DNA of 64,000 nucleotides from Candidatus Villigracilis saccharophilus (GTDB lineage: Bacteria > Chloroflexota > Anaerolineae > Anaerolineales > Villigracilaceae): the NCBI GenBank assembly GCA_016709305.1, contig JADJNA010000047.1, forward strand, positions 434,001 to 498,000, given 5' to 3'. A program made the position numbers and the translations under genes. This document shows positions 1 to 8,216 of this stretch, piece after piece. Under the pieces are notes generated by a model. That model had not been told where the DNA came from. It saw nothing but the letters and a program-made list of their open reading frames with translations, and did no database searches. How positions within the stretch are numbered: the first letter of the stretch is position 1; each line of letters begins with the position of its first letter.

Positions 1-286
1 TGGACAGCACAATGACAATGCGAGTAAATGAGGTTGCAAGGATCAGCACGGATGGCGCCAGAGATAGCACGGTCATGAGCACCAGCAACTGCACGCCGGA
101 GGTGACCTGCTTGGGTTGCGGAGACTGTCCATCCACAGTCAATGAAACTCCAGGCGCTGCTGAACATCCGCTTAGCAGGATGCCAACAACAAGAACGATA
201 AAAATAAGAACAAGCGTTTTTTTATATGGCCGGGAAATGACCTTGGAGAGCTTTGAGCCTGCTTGGGGAAACGTTCTATCAACCAT
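1..286 (-). CDS. fliP: Flagellar export gate protein FliP, N-terminal part (runs off the window)
   Basis: Reading leftwards from an ATG at 286, about 95 residues are visible before the window ends. FliP is a core membrane subunit of the flagellar type III export gate. The recognisable part is the start of the mature protein, with LAPSVLILATSFTRIVIVLS, which matches the first conserved membrane helix of FliP. It is preceded by a hydrophobic signal segment around residues 25-40 that includes a lipobox-like LLSGC. FliP is normally made with a cleaved signal peptide. The gene starts 9 bases after the fliO stop, so it is cotranscribed with the flagellar genes upstream. The C-terminal helices lie outside the window. 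Confidence 0.93.
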   Translation of the reverse strand, partial: MVDRTFPQAGSKLSKVISRPYKKTLVLIFIVLVVGILLSGCSAAPGVSLTVDGQSPQPKQVTSGVQLLVLMTVLSLAPSVLILATSFTRIVIVLS

Positions 287-295
287 GGCTGATCT

Positions 296-817
296 TTATT
301 CCTTTCCCTTTATGCTCTCAGTGGATAAATTGAGACTAAAGGATTGCAGCAGTGAACCAAAGTCCAAACCTGGTTGAACCGGAACATCTTCAATTGGAGC
401 GAGCTTCATGCTGGATTCAATGGAAGAGATCAGGGAGACGCTTTGGTCGGTGGCCCCGATCAATAATTTTTGGTCGCCGATCACAACCAGATGAAGAGCC
501 TGCTTTGGAGATAGTCGAACCGTTTCGAGAACGCGCATCTGGCGCGACGGCTTTCCGCCTGTCCCAACTTGCTGCCAGCGTCGAAAGATCATGGAACTGC
601 CGACGATCAACAGCAACACCACCAGCAATTTTACAAAGGCGCTCGCAAAATACAATGGCGTTGACCCGAGCGGATCAGCAGATGTGGTTGAGCTGCCGCC
701 CAAAGCCAAAAGCAGGCCGGTGATTAAGAGGCTGAAAACCAGCAAAAAAGCGGTCAGTTTTTGTTTATTACTGCTGGCCTGATACCACTTCTTGATCAAG
801 GTCACTAATGCGGACAT
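296..817 (-). CDS. fliO: Flagellar biosynthesis protein FliO
   Basis: This 173-residue protein has two hydrophobic segments (about residues 20-40 and 54-76), then a soluble domain with MRVLETVRLSPKQALHLVVIG and GATDQSVSLI, the usual pattern of FliO. FliO assists assembly of the FliP export gate. Its start codon shares one base with the fliN stop (TGATG), which implies translational coupling. The position between fliN and fliP is the standard flagellar order and supports the call more strongly than the poorly conserved sequence does. Confidence 0.88.
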   Translation of the reverse strand: MSALVTLIKKWYQASSNKQKLTAFLLVFSLLITGLLLALGGSSTTSADPLGSTPLYFASAFVKLLVVLLLIVGSSMIFRRWQQVGTGGKPSRQMRVLETVRLSPKQALHLVVIGDQKLLIGATDQSVSLISSIESSMKLAPIEDVPVQPGLDFGSLLQSFSLNLSTESIKGKE

Positions 818-1170
818 CAGGAGGTCGCCTTCTCACTATTTGTCGAGATCATCTCAATGATGCGGACACCGAATTTGTCGTCGACGACCACAACTTCTCC
901 GCGTGCCACCATGCGGTCATTCACAAAGACGTCCACGGGATCTCCAGCGAGCCGATCCAACTCCACAACGGATCCATTCTTTAATTCCAGGATTCGGGCA
1001 AGCTGCATGCGGGTACGTCCCAACTCCACTGTGACGCGCAGCGTAACATCCATCAACAGCTCGATATTTGTCGAATTGAATTTTTCCGATTTACCGCCCG
1101 GCTTTTGAGCCGCGCTATCAGCACTTCTACCAACGGGCATATCTGTAATAATATCGTTTAGATTTTCCAT
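817..1170 (-). CDS. fliN: Flagellar motor switch protein FliN
   Basis: The protein has 117 residues. After a variable N-terminus of about 35 residues there is a complete SpoA domain: LLMDVTLRVTVELGRTRM, then ILELKNGSVVELDRLAGDPV, VFVNDRMVARGEVVVVDDKFGVRI. This is the C-ring subunit that, with FliM, sets rotation direction. The length is slightly less than the usual FliN or FliY forms and there is no CheC-like phosphatase domain. It starts 12 bases after the fliM stop and overlaps fliO by one base. Confidence 0.95.
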   Translation of the reverse strand: MENLNDIITDMPVGRSADSAAQKPGGKSEKFNSTNIELLMDVTLRVTVELGRTRMQLARILELKNGSVVELDRLAGDPVDVFVNDRMVARGEVVVVDDKFGVRIIEMISTNSEKATS

Positions 1171-1182
1171 TTGATTTTCACC

Positions 1183-2229
1183 TTATTTATAACTCGCCTG
1201 GGTATCGTCATGTTCACGGTAGACCCCATTGATCTGAATCCCCATGCGTTTGCGGGATTTTCCAACACTGGCATAGAATTGTTTTTTATTTGCCACCTGC
1301 ACGACCAGGGGATTTTCGACGCTCTGATCGAGTTCGATCACATCTCCGATCGACAGTCCCATCAGGTCCTTCAAGGTGAGATCAGCGTTTCCCAGGATCA
1401 CCTTTATTGGAATGACCGCCTTCATCATGGTCTGGATGGCTACCTGACGGGCGACAGGGTCCATCTGGTGTTCCTTGCGCCCCGCGATCCAGATATGCGG
1501 ATTAAGCACATCGGCGATCGGCTTGAGCGTATTAAAAGGGATGAAGAAACTCATCGTGCCGGTAACGCCCTGGATATTAATTTCAATGGCGATCAGCAAA
1601 ACGCGTTCATTGCCCATCATCATCTGCACCCAATGCTGATTGATCGTGCTGTCTTCCAAAGACGGCTCAAGGGAAGCAACCTTACTCCACGCGCTTTTCA
1701 CATCCCCCAACATGTGTTCCACCAATCCGCGCAGCAGCGACTGATCGATTTCGGTTAACGAGCGCTCTGTAAAACGGCCTTCGATCTTTCCGCCAAGGCG
1801 CTGCTCCAGGATCAAATAACTGATATTGTGACTCAAGGTCAGCACCATGTGACCGGGCAGGGGTGCCAGCGAGATCAAGTGGAATAAAGTTTGTTCAGCA
1901 AAATCATTGATGAAATCGTGAAAGCGGCCCTGCTCCATAAGCGCCAGGCGCGGGCGAACATTGGTTCTTAGAAAAGTTGGCAGGGATGTCGTCAGGCGTT
2001 CGCTCAGGTCTTCATGCACCAACTCAACCGCGCGCATTTGATCCTTTGAAAACCTGGCAGGCGACCAGAAGTTATAGGTCTGGATCTTCTTTTCCCCGCC
2101 AGCATCAGATTTGGCAGCTTCGCCCGGCTGATTAAGCATATCAGCCAGGTTGAGGCTGTCCTCACCATGTTTCTGGTCTATATTGATAGCGCCGGATAAT
2201 AAGGCATCAATTTCGGATTGAGCTAACAT
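1183..2229 (-). CDS. fliM: Flagellar motor switch protein FliM
   Basis: The 348-residue protein begins with MLAQSEIDALLSG, the N-terminal peptide that binds phosphorylated CheY, followed by a CheC-like middle domain (about residues 50-240) and a C-terminal SpoA domain (about 265-340, with VILGNADLTLKDLMGLSIGD). Length and domain order are normal for FliM. It forms the C-ring with FliG and FliN and receives the chemotaxis signal, so it links this operon with the receptor array at 8.9-30.2 kb. It starts 3 bases after fliL ends. Confidence 0.96.
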   Translation of the reverse strand: MLAQSEIDALLSGAINIDQKHGEDSLNLADMLNQPGEAAKSDAGGEKKIQTYNFWSPARFSKDQMRAVELVHEDLSERLTTSLPTFLRTNVRPRLALMEQGRFHDFINDFAEQTLFHLISLAPLPGHMVLTLSHNISYLILEQRLGGKIEGRFTERSLTEIDQSLLRGLVEHMLGDVKSAWSKVASLEPSLEDSTINQHWVQMMMGNERVLLIAIEINIQGVTGTMSFFIPFNTLKPIADVLNPHIWIAGRKEHQMDPVARQVAIQTMMKAVIPIKVILGNADLTLKDLMGLSIGDVIELDQSVENPLVVQVANKKQFYASVGKSRKRMGIQINGVYREHDDTQASYK

Positions 2230-2232
2230 AGA

Positions 2233-2826
2233 TTACTGGACCACGAATTCCGTAAAATAGATCGACAGGATGTGAAGATCAACAAGTTTTTCAGAAAGGG
2301 TTTCCAAAATCTCCGTTCGCAGCTTTTCCTTGCCATCCGCCGTATACAGGTCCTCGTAGGTTTTGGTTGACAGGAGCGTGATGACAGTGTCATCCATGAT
2401 GGGCAGCCGTGAATTTAGTTTTTCTTCAAATGCGGTTTCATACGCTATTTTTTCCTCTTCCGGCAGCGACTCATATTCCGGGTTATCCGGAGCAACCTCA
2501 ACGACCACTGACACGCGTATATATCTCCGCCCGCCTGGATCAACCAGATTGATGATCTTAGTGGACATGGGAACCATGATGCCTTCGCCCGGAATAAAGT
2601 CGTGCGATTCCGCCGCGGTTGTCGTTGTTTCTTCGCTTGCTGCCGCCTCAGAAACATGCGGTTCCGGCGTGGTAAACGCAGTATCATACTGATACTGCAG
2701 ACGGAAAGGTTTCGGAAGTTCATCAGGGGCAAAAATAATATATGCCATGAAGATCGACAGAAAAGCAGTCAATAAAAGAATTACCTGAGTGATCACATTG
2801 AGGATTTTTAGGATTTTATCTAACAT
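2233..2826 (-). CDS. fliL: Flagellar basal body-associated protein FliL
   Basis: The protein has one N-terminal membrane helix (about residues 8-30, ILNVITQVILLLTAFLSIFM), a low-complexity Thr/Ala/Glu linker, then the periplasmic FliL domain with NLVDPGGRRYIRVSVVVEV and the C-terminal DLHILSIYFTEFVVQ, typical of FliL. FliL surrounds the stator units and raises motor torque. I chose ATG 2826, preceded by GGAG, over an upstream TTG at 2847 that has no good ribosome binding site; this gives 197 residues. It lies between motB and fliM, as in many flagellar operons. Confidence 0.92.
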   Translation of the reverse strand: MLDKILKILNVITQVILLLTAFLSIFMAYIIFAPDELPKPFRLQYQYDTAFTTPEPHVSEAAASEETTTTAAESHDFIPGEGIMVPMSTKIINLVDPGGRRYIRVSVVVEVAPDNPEYESLPEEEKIAYETAFEEKLNSRLPIMDDTVITLLSTKTYEDLYTADGKEKLRTEILETLSEKLVDLHILSIYFTEFVVQ

Positions 2827-2861
2827 GGGACTCCGCTTCTGGAACAACCTGCTATTGGACT

Positions 2862-3632
2862 TTACGGCTGAATGACCGGGGAATTAATATCTATGATATT
2901 ACTGTCCACTTTATACATGATGACAATTTCCACGCGGGCGTTCAGTCCTTTATGCTGTTCGGTATCATTGGGAAATACCGGCGCGTACTCACCCTGGCCT
3001 GAAATGATCATTCTTTCGGGCGCGACGCCGGCGTTCATCAAATATTTTGCAACCGACGCGGCGCGCGCCAAAGACAGCTCCCAATTGGTTGGATAGAGTG
3101 GATTGATGGAAGCTGTATCGTTGGTATGCCCAACCACCTTGATCTTGTTATCGATGGGAAGCATCATCTCAGCAATGGTGTCGAGCACGATCAAAGCCTC
3201 TGGCGGCAATTCTGACTGACCATCCGCAAAAATCAGCCGCTCGCTGAGAGAGATCAACACGCCCTCGATATTGGTTTGCACACTGACCTGGTTGCCGAGG
3301 TTTTGAGAAGAAAGCATGGAAGTTAATTGCCCGGCAACCTCCTCCGACTGGGTGGGGCCTTCGGGAATGCCTGGAACAACGATCGGCTTGGATGTTCCAT
3401 CTTCGCTCGTACCGCCAGCTTGGTTGATCTGACTATCAACCACCTGAGATGGCCCGCCGAGTGAGAAGGCAGACCGCATACTGGTGGCCAGGATTTTGTA
3501 TTTCTCGACATTGACCTGACTCATCGAGTAAAGAACGACAAACAGAACCATCAACAGGGTGATGAAGTCCGCATAGCTCACCAGCCAGCGTTCGTCGTGA
3601 TGCTCTTCGTGTTCTTCCGGGCGGTGTGCCAT
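2862..3632 (-). CDS. motB: Stator protein MotB
   Basis: This 256-residue protein has a short cytoplasmic N-terminus, one membrane helix containing the essential proton-binding Asp (SYADFITLLMVLFVVLYS), a plug and linker region, and an OmpA-like peptidoglycan-binding domain (about residues 125-245, with GHTNDTASINPLYPTNWELS and NARVEIVIMY). It anchors the stator to the cell wall and, with MotA, forms the ion channel. The Asp-type plug and helix suggest proton rather than sodium use, although this was not tested. It follows the motA stop by 2 bases. Confidence 0.95.
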   Translation of the reverse strand: MAHRPEEHEEHHDERWLVSYADFITLLMVLFVVLYSMSQVNVEKYKILATSMRSAFSLGGPSQVVDSQINQAGGTSEDGTSKPIVVPGIPEGPTQSEEVAGQLTSMLSSQNLGNQVSVQTNIEGVLISLSERLIFADGQSELPPEALIVLDTIAEMMLPIDNKIKVVGHTNDTASINPLYPTNWELSLARAASVAKYLMNAGVAPERMIISGQGEYAPVFPNDTEQHKGLNARVEIVIMYKVDSNIIDINSPVIQP

Positions 3633-3634
3633 GG

Positions 3635-4421
3635 TTAAGCCTTTGCCCTCTCGGCATTACCTGCCGGAACCTTCTTGTCACCCGCCTCTTCTTCGCCTTT
3701 GGCTTCAGATGGAGGCAGGTAAGCATTTAATTTATCACGCACAATACGCGGATTCTCGCCAGCCTGGATGGCAAGAATGCCCTCCATTTGCATATAGCGG
3801 TCGCGGGCCTCTTCTTCATCCTTTATCTTTAATTTTCCGGCAATGGGCAAATAGATCAGATTCGCAGTCGGCGATCGCCTCGCCAAGCGCGCCGGGATTG
3901 TCCAACTGTTTCAACACGCTGATCAGGCCCATCACCGTTCCAATAATACCGAACGTCGGAGCAAATGCGCCGGCCGCTGTGAAGAAGCCCATGCCTTGTT
4001 TGTGGCGGGCGCGCATTTGAGCGACTGTGGTTTCCAGGATCGCAGATACCTGTTCGGGGTCGATACCATCCACCACCATCGAAATCCCCTTTTGAAGGAA
4101 TTTGTCTTCGATCTTCTTACTGTCGTCTTCAAGAGCCAGCAGACCTTCCCGACGAGCTTTATCTGCCAGCTTACTCAAAAGATCAATGGTCCCTTTTGAA
4201 TCAAATTTTCTAACGGTAAAAGCCTGGGCAATGAACTTGGGTAATTTTAAAACAAGAGATAACGGGGAGGTGATGATGGTCGCACCCAGTGAACCACCAA
4301 AGATCAAGATGATCGCTGCCGGAGCAGCGAATAATTCTGCCGGGGAACCGCCATCCAGAATTAACGCGACAACGATGACAGTAAGTGCCAGCACCAGACC
4401 TGAGATGGTCGCAATATCCAT
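3635..4421 (-). pseudogene. motA: Stator protein MotA, broken by an internal deletion and frameshift
   Basis: From ATG 4421 (ribosome site CAGGAG) a normal MotA reads through to GALGEAIAD. The frame is then lost and a stop follows about 15 residues later. The C-terminus continues in another frame as TANLIYLPIAGKLKIKDEEE down to 3635. In MotA the two pieces are normally joined by about 11 residues (the AF-ATLYG segment at the start of the fourth membrane helix). Here a single base lies between them, near 3869, so about 32 bases are missing. The truncated protein keeps helices 1-3. Either this strain has lost stator function or the deletion is an assembly error. A second motA elsewhere in the genome cannot be excluded. 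Confidence 0.85.
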
Positions 4422-4480
4422 AAATTACTCCTGATTTCCTGTTTTGGATTTAAATTATTTCTTCTAGATCACGTACCTGA

Positions 4481-4690
4481 TCACTCTTCTGAAGTTTTTG
4501 AGATGAAGGGAGCCAGGGTTTTTCGACGATATTCGATGAAACGCTCTGCAATTTCTTGCGGGGAGTCTTTAACGATGAATTTTTTATTGCTTATCAGCGT
4601 AACAACCGTGTCGGGCGTCGCCTCCACGGTTTGGATCAATTCAGGATTGACATAAAACTTCACGCCGTTTGTTCTGATCAGAAAAATCAC
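4481..4690 (-). CDS. flbD: Flagellar protein FlbD
   Basis: This small protein (69 residues from a GTG at 4690) has the FlbD pattern: IRTNGVKFYVNPELIQTVE, then TPDTVVTLISNKKFIVKDSP and a basic helical C-terminus. FlbD is commonly the first gene before motA in flagellar operons of non-enteric bacteria; its role is poorly known. I prefer GTG 4690 because GGAAGG sits 9 bases upstream and family members begin close to this point. An in-frame ATG at 4726 would add an unsupported 12-residue extension. It heads the flagellar operon here. Confidence 0.85.
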   Translation of the reverse strand: MIFLIRTNGVKFYVNPELIQTVEATPDTVVTLISNKKFIVKDSPQEIAERFIEYRRKTLAPFISKTSEE

Positions 4691-4761
4691 GATTATTTTC
4701 CTTCCTGCCTGACAACATGGAATCAAGGTCTCAAACAGGCAGTCATTCCATGCGTAACTTT

Positions 4762-4789
4762 AGCATATCGCCGTAAGTTTTCGTGTAAA
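4762..4789 (-). promoter_or_regulatory. Candidate sigma-70-type promoter of the flbD-motAB-fliLMNOP operon
   Basis: On the minus strand TTTACA (4789-4784) and TATGCT (4767-4762) are separated by 16 bases, about 70 bases before the flbD start. No better pair was seen in the interval, but the match is moderate. Confidence 0.4.
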
Positions 4790-4851
4790 TTGGCCGTGAA
4801 AGGAATATAAAGATTGGCTAAAAACTTGCACCGATTTAACTGCGTAAAATG

Positions 4852-4874
4852 ACCCCACCGAACCACGGTGGAGT
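4852..4874 (-). terminator. Hairpin terminator downstream of the DUF1521 gene
   Basis: A 6-bp perfect stem (CCACCG / CGGTGG, 4855-4860 and 4866-4871), extended by two outer pairs, ends on the minus strand with TCATTTT. It would separate the gene at 4968-5915 from the flagellar operon. The T-run is short, so efficiency is uncertain. Confidence 0.55.
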
Positions 4875-4967
4875 TATTTTATCGCCCGGTCAGACCGATG
4901 CGCTGCTGTTTTCCCCCAATGCTTAATTTTTTACTCCCATTGAATGTGGGAGGAGTTTACCCGAGGT

Positions 4968-5915
4968 CTATGCGTCTCTTGAGATCGTTTGGACTGAGAT
5001 CGATTGCGACACAGTTTGTCTATAGTAAAACTCCAAAGTAGCCAGCGGACGCTGGGTGACGATCGGACCGGTGGTTTTACCCCAGATCAGTTTATTGCCT
5101 GCGTCGAACCAGTCATTGCCATCGCCGCCGGCGAAGATCAGGTCGCCGATGGGAGTCTTGTTGGCTACAAACGCCTCATTATTCTGCACTTTTGTGGAGA
5201 ATAGCCCGGTTTCAGGAGAGAATTCCTTCGAATCTGAACCAATTCCCTTGACATGCTGCGCCCCTTTGAAGATATCGACCTGTTCGATGAACCCGGCATC
5301 CTTGGCCTTGAAGGTCACGCGCGTGCCGTCCATCAACATAAAGGTCGTAAAGTCGTCACTAGCCTTTAAGTCCTTGAAATCACCATCGCTATTCCCGCCC
5401 ACATCACTAACATCCACATGCGGGTCGCCCCAGATGGTGGTACTCTTATTGGTCCATTTGTCCAGGATCGTAAATGTGGAGCCATCCGCGAACTTAAAAA
5501 GATAACGGTCGGATTCGGCATAGTTTTGATCATGAACCACCAAACCTTCCAGCGGCGTATTCGATCGATACCGCAATTCCAATTTGATCTCAACACTCTG
5601 ACTGGCTGTTACAGTGAATCCCTCTTCAGGGATATCCGCTTTGGGCGTATTCGCGTTTTGGAGATCCTGCAATTTGCCGTGCAGATCGGATAGTTTTATA
5701 TCTATATTTTCGATCGGCGGCAGGGGGCCGGCGTCCGGGTTGGCGTCAGAAGGCGCCGAGCCGCTGATAAGCACTTGATCCTCTTCAAAATAGTCCAATG
5801 CAGATTTTTCATCCACATGTTTTCCACGGCGGCGCAATTCCGCATTATTTTCAATTTCCATTAACCGGCGGGCTATCATTAAATTGGATAGATCTGTTGA
5901 CGCGATATCGCTCAT
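4968..5915 (-). CDS. DUF1521-type protein with a WGDPHVD self-cleavage motif
   Basis: This 315-residue protein has no signal peptide. Residues 1-95 are polar with a helical N-terminus. From about residue 100 it matches the DUF1521 domain: TTIWGDPHVDVSDVGG (motif at 162-168), then acidic Asp/Gly-rich residues and TTFMLMDGTRVTF. In the rhizobial effector NopE1 this domain cleaves itself between Asp and Pro of GDPH when it binds calcium; the equivalent bond here is D164-P165. Near the C-terminus, GGDGNDWFD (263-271) resembles an RTX calcium-binding nonapeptide. Absence of a signal peptide, the flagellar neighbourhood and a possible sigma-28 promoter make export by the flagellar type III apparatus a reasonable inference. 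No function has been shown. The start has GGGAGG upstream. Confidence 0.75.
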   Translation of the reverse strand: MSDIASTDLSNLMIARRLMEIENNAELRRRGKHVDEKSALDYFEEDQVLISGSAPSDANPDAGPLPPIENIDIKLSDLHGKLQDLQNANTPKADIPEEGFTVTASQSVEIKLELRYRSNTPLEGLVVHDQNYAESDRYLFKFADGSTFTILDKWTNKSTTIWGDPHVDVSDVGGNSDGDFKDLKASDDFTTFMLMDGTRVTFKAKDAGFIEQVDIFKGAQHVKGIGSDSKEFSPETGLFSTKVQNNEAFVANKTPIGDLIFAGGDGNDWFDAGNKLIWGKTTGPIVTQRPLATLEFYYRQTVSQSISVQTISRDA

Positions 5916-5949
5916 AGCTGCCTCCCGGGCACAATCATTCGATATCCTA

Positions 5950-5976
5950 GAGTCGGCTTAATCGGTAAAATCTTGA
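5950..5976 (-). promoter_or_regulatory. Candidate sigma-28 (flagellar) promoter of the DUF1521 gene
   Basis: The minus strand reads TCAAGATT, 11 bases, GCCGACTC, against the enteric sigma-28 consensus TAAAGTTT-N11-GCCGATAA (6/8 and 5/8 matches, exact spacing). It lies about 35 bases before the gene. Chloroflexota sigma-28 preferences are not known to me, so this is tentative. Confidence 0.35.
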
Positions 5977-6040
5977 GGGGTTGACAGGCATCAGTTTTTT
6001 TGACAGAGCTTCCACCCACATCTCCTGCCATCCTGCTTGT

Positions 6041-6081
6041 TTAAAAAAAAAGAACGCCAATACCTGATGAGGTATTGGCGT
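6041..6081 (-). terminator. Strong intrinsic terminator after the TnpA-like gene
   Basis: A perfect 12-bp stem (6054-6065 with 6070-6081, sequence ACGCCAATACCT) closes a GATG loop. On the minus strand it is followed at once by TTC-free sequence leading into nine T (6051-6043). It lies 22 bases past the stop at 6104. Confidence 0.9.
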
Positions 6082-6103
6082 AGATCAGCGGACAAAGTTG
6101 AAC

Positions 6104-6694
6104 TTAAAGGATGCCCTGATTCCTGCGTGTCTGAAGAATAAAGCTGTTAATATTCTCTTCAGTTTGGAACTGACTTCCAGGAGCGACAGAAAAACCGGGC
6201 GCCCAGAAATCGCCCGAGACATTTAGTCTTTTATAGCGCGGGTAGTCTTCAAGGATTTTCTGGGATGTTATCTGGCGTGTAGCGCGCATGAACTGAGCGG
6301 GATTTGTCGTGAGAGGGACCGTGATCACCCATTGCAAATATCCCGGCCGGATCATGACCGAGCCCAAACGCCAGCCATAGGATATACAGATCTGTTTTAT
6401 CCAGCGGGGCAGATCTTCGGTGATATCACCTGTCAGATAGTGATCGCTGAAACGGGGAATCAACAAACAGGCATACGTCAGCTCATAGGAAATTTGCTGG
6501 GCGGATTCAAACTCAATAACATCGCCGTCCCCCATATCTGTCGAAGGGCTCTGTTCTACAAAGTTTGTCTGAGGGACAGGGGCGGGCGCTGACGGCCGAG
6601 AAACCGTTTGTGTTTCTCTTTGGTCTAGCTGAACTTGTTCCGTTTCAGTGGTTACATATTCGAAAGTGTTCACAAATACCTCGGCGGACAACAT
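6104..6694 (-). CDS. IS200-type transposase (Y1 TnpA)-like protein lacking catalytic residues
   Basis: This 196-residue protein has a disordered N-terminus (1-65) followed by a domain that follows the IS200/IS605 TnpA fold in order: YELTYACLLIPRFSDHYLTG, an amphipathic helix DLPRWIKQICISYGW, a strand ending in MIRPGYLQWVITVP, then TRQITSQKILEDYPRYK and FWAPGFSV (163-170). In active TnpA the MPDHVHLL strand supplies the HUH metal site; here those positions read Y-L-Q (119-121). The catalytic tyrosine of the last helix appears as Phe (F185 in INSFI). The protein should therefore bind DNA or RNA hairpins at most, not transpose. No element ends are visible around it and it has its own strong terminator, which suggests a domesticated gene. 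The family assignment rests on pattern recognition by eye. Confidence 0.6.
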   Translation of the reverse strand: MLSAEVFVNTFEYVTTETEQVQLDQRETQTVSRPSAPAPVPQTNFVEQSPSTDMGDGDVIEFESAQQISYELTYACLLIPRFSDHYLTGDITEDLPRWIKQICISYGWRLGSVMIRPGYLQWVITVPLTTNPAQFMRATRQITSQKILEDYPRYKRLNVSGDFWAPGFSVAPGSQFQTEENINSFILQTRRNQGIL

Positions 6695-6962
6695 AGAGGA
6701 GGAAAAGCCAGTTTTTTGGCGGATTTATTTCAGGAATATACCATATTTCTGATCACGGCCTTGGGTGTAGTCAACCAAAGGCTTGGGACAATAATCCTTG
6801 TCAAAATATTACCATGGCCTACCATGCCCAAGTATAGTCACTACTGCAATATTTCCCATAAAAAATAAGTGAAATTTAGAACACAATTTCGAGTCCGGTT
6901 TCAAGCTATGGATAAATCTTCTCATGAAAGCTACGCGAATATCTTAGGGCAGGCAGGCAGGC

Positions 6963-8216
6963 TTACGACTCGGCGCGGATCTCCTTCATGATCAAATTGG
7001 AACTTTTTACAGACTCAAAATATATATTCCGCCACACATGCGGCTGGATCCCGAGCTCTAAGATGTGATCCCAATTACCGTCCTCTGTTGCGATCACAGC
7101 CTTCAAGACCACTCCCAACTTTCCCTTTCGAAAGACCAATGCTTCATTAATTTCTGGTGTAAGCGGGAGACTCTCAACCACTTGAAGCATGGGGACATCC
7201 ATAATGGCATCCAATACCGATAGAAGCCCGATCAGGAAATAGGATTCAGTATGCTTAACGCCCAGCCTAGTACCAAGCATCTCGCATATTTTTGCCCGTT
7301 GAAAAGCAACAGCGGTCAGTTCGTGCGGCTTGTCATCCGCTGTCGCCATCACAAGCAGCAGCATCCAACTGCGGAGCTGCTGCAGACCGATCAAGGCAAT
7401 GGCTTGTTGAATGGACTTGACCTGATCGGCGAGGGAATAATAACCCGAGTTCACCAGACGCAGTAATTTGTAACTGAGACCAACATCCTGCGAGATGATC
7501 GGGTCCAGCAAATGAAAACTGGTCTGGGCATCCATGGTTGCCGCCAGGGAACGCATCAAGCTCAAACGCGACACATCCAGCTTTTTCTTCTTATATTGTA
7601 TCGTCTCGGGTTTATAAAAAAAATAACCTTGAAAGAAATCAAACCCCAATTGCAGGCATGTGAAAAAATCCTGCGGTGTTTCCACCTTTTCTGCCAGCAG
7701 CAGGATGTCGCGTTGTTTAATGGAACGTACCATGTCAGCGAGATCGGTCTTGTTGACGGCCAGCATGTCGATCTTGATCAGGTCAACCAGACCCTGGTCA
7801 AGGATCGGGGCGATCTGTTCCAGGGAAATCACATCATCCAGAGCGATCAGGAAATTCTTCCTTTTGAATTTACGAAGCGCCTGAAAAAGTTCATTATCCA
7901 GAGCGATATCTTCCAACACTTCCAGGACGACCCGCCTCGGATCAAAGTTCTCGACCCGCATGCCCGTCAACAAGCAGATCAGATCATCTTTTACAAGGAA
8001 ATCTCTGGTGAAATTTATAAAGGCAAGCTGCGGTCCCACAACCGCATCCAACCCCATTTCAAAAAGCGTATTGGCGAAGACCCTGGATGTGGCAGCATTG
8101 CCATCCTTGAACATCGCCTGCGTGTCGTACGGAAAAGCGCGGTACAGCAATTCATACCCAATGGTTTCCTTGTGACTGTTTAGGATCGGTTGTCTGCCTA
8201 CAAGTAATTCGGACAC
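6963..8216 (-). CDS. EAL and HDOD domain signalling protein (YuxH/CdgJ type)
   Basis: The protein has 417 residues. Residues 1-200 form a degenerate EAL domain: VGRQPILNSHKETIGYELLYR at the start (ELL in place of EAL), later FLIALDDV, LIKIDML and LLAEKVE, with QGYFFYKP at the end. Residues 205-395 form an HDOD domain with SFHLLDPIISQDVGLSYKLLRL and SIQQAIALIGLQQLRSWMLL. This architecture usually binds partners or c-di-GMP rather than hydrolysing it, and family members affect motility. The start is GTG 8216 with GAGGGG upstream. Its position between flagellar and chemoreceptor genes fits a role in switching between swimming and attachment. Confidence 0.88.
   Translation of the reverse strand: MSELLVGRQPILNSHKETIGYELLYRAFPYDTQAMFKDGNAATSRVFANTLFEMGLDAVVGPQLAFINFTRDFLVKDDLICLLTGMRVENFDPRRVVLEVLEDIALDNELFQALRKFKRKNFLIALDDVISLEQIAPILDQGLVDLIKIDMLAVNKTDLADMVRSIKQRDILLLAEKVETPQDFFTCLQLGFDFFQGYFFYKPETIQYKKKKLDVSRLSLMRSLAATMDAQTSFHLLDPIISQDVGLSYKLLRLVNSGYYSLADQVKSIQQAIALIGLQQLRSWMLLLVMATADDKPHELTAVAFQRAKICEMLGTRLGVKHTESYFLIGLLSVLDAIMDVPMLQVVESLPLTPEINEALVFRKGKLGVVLKAVIATEDGNWDHILELGIQPHVWRNIYFESVKSSNLIMKEIRAES

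Noticed and set aside
1171..1758. 195-residue plus-strand open frame opposite fliM
   Set aside because: Antisense shadow of a well-conserved fliM.
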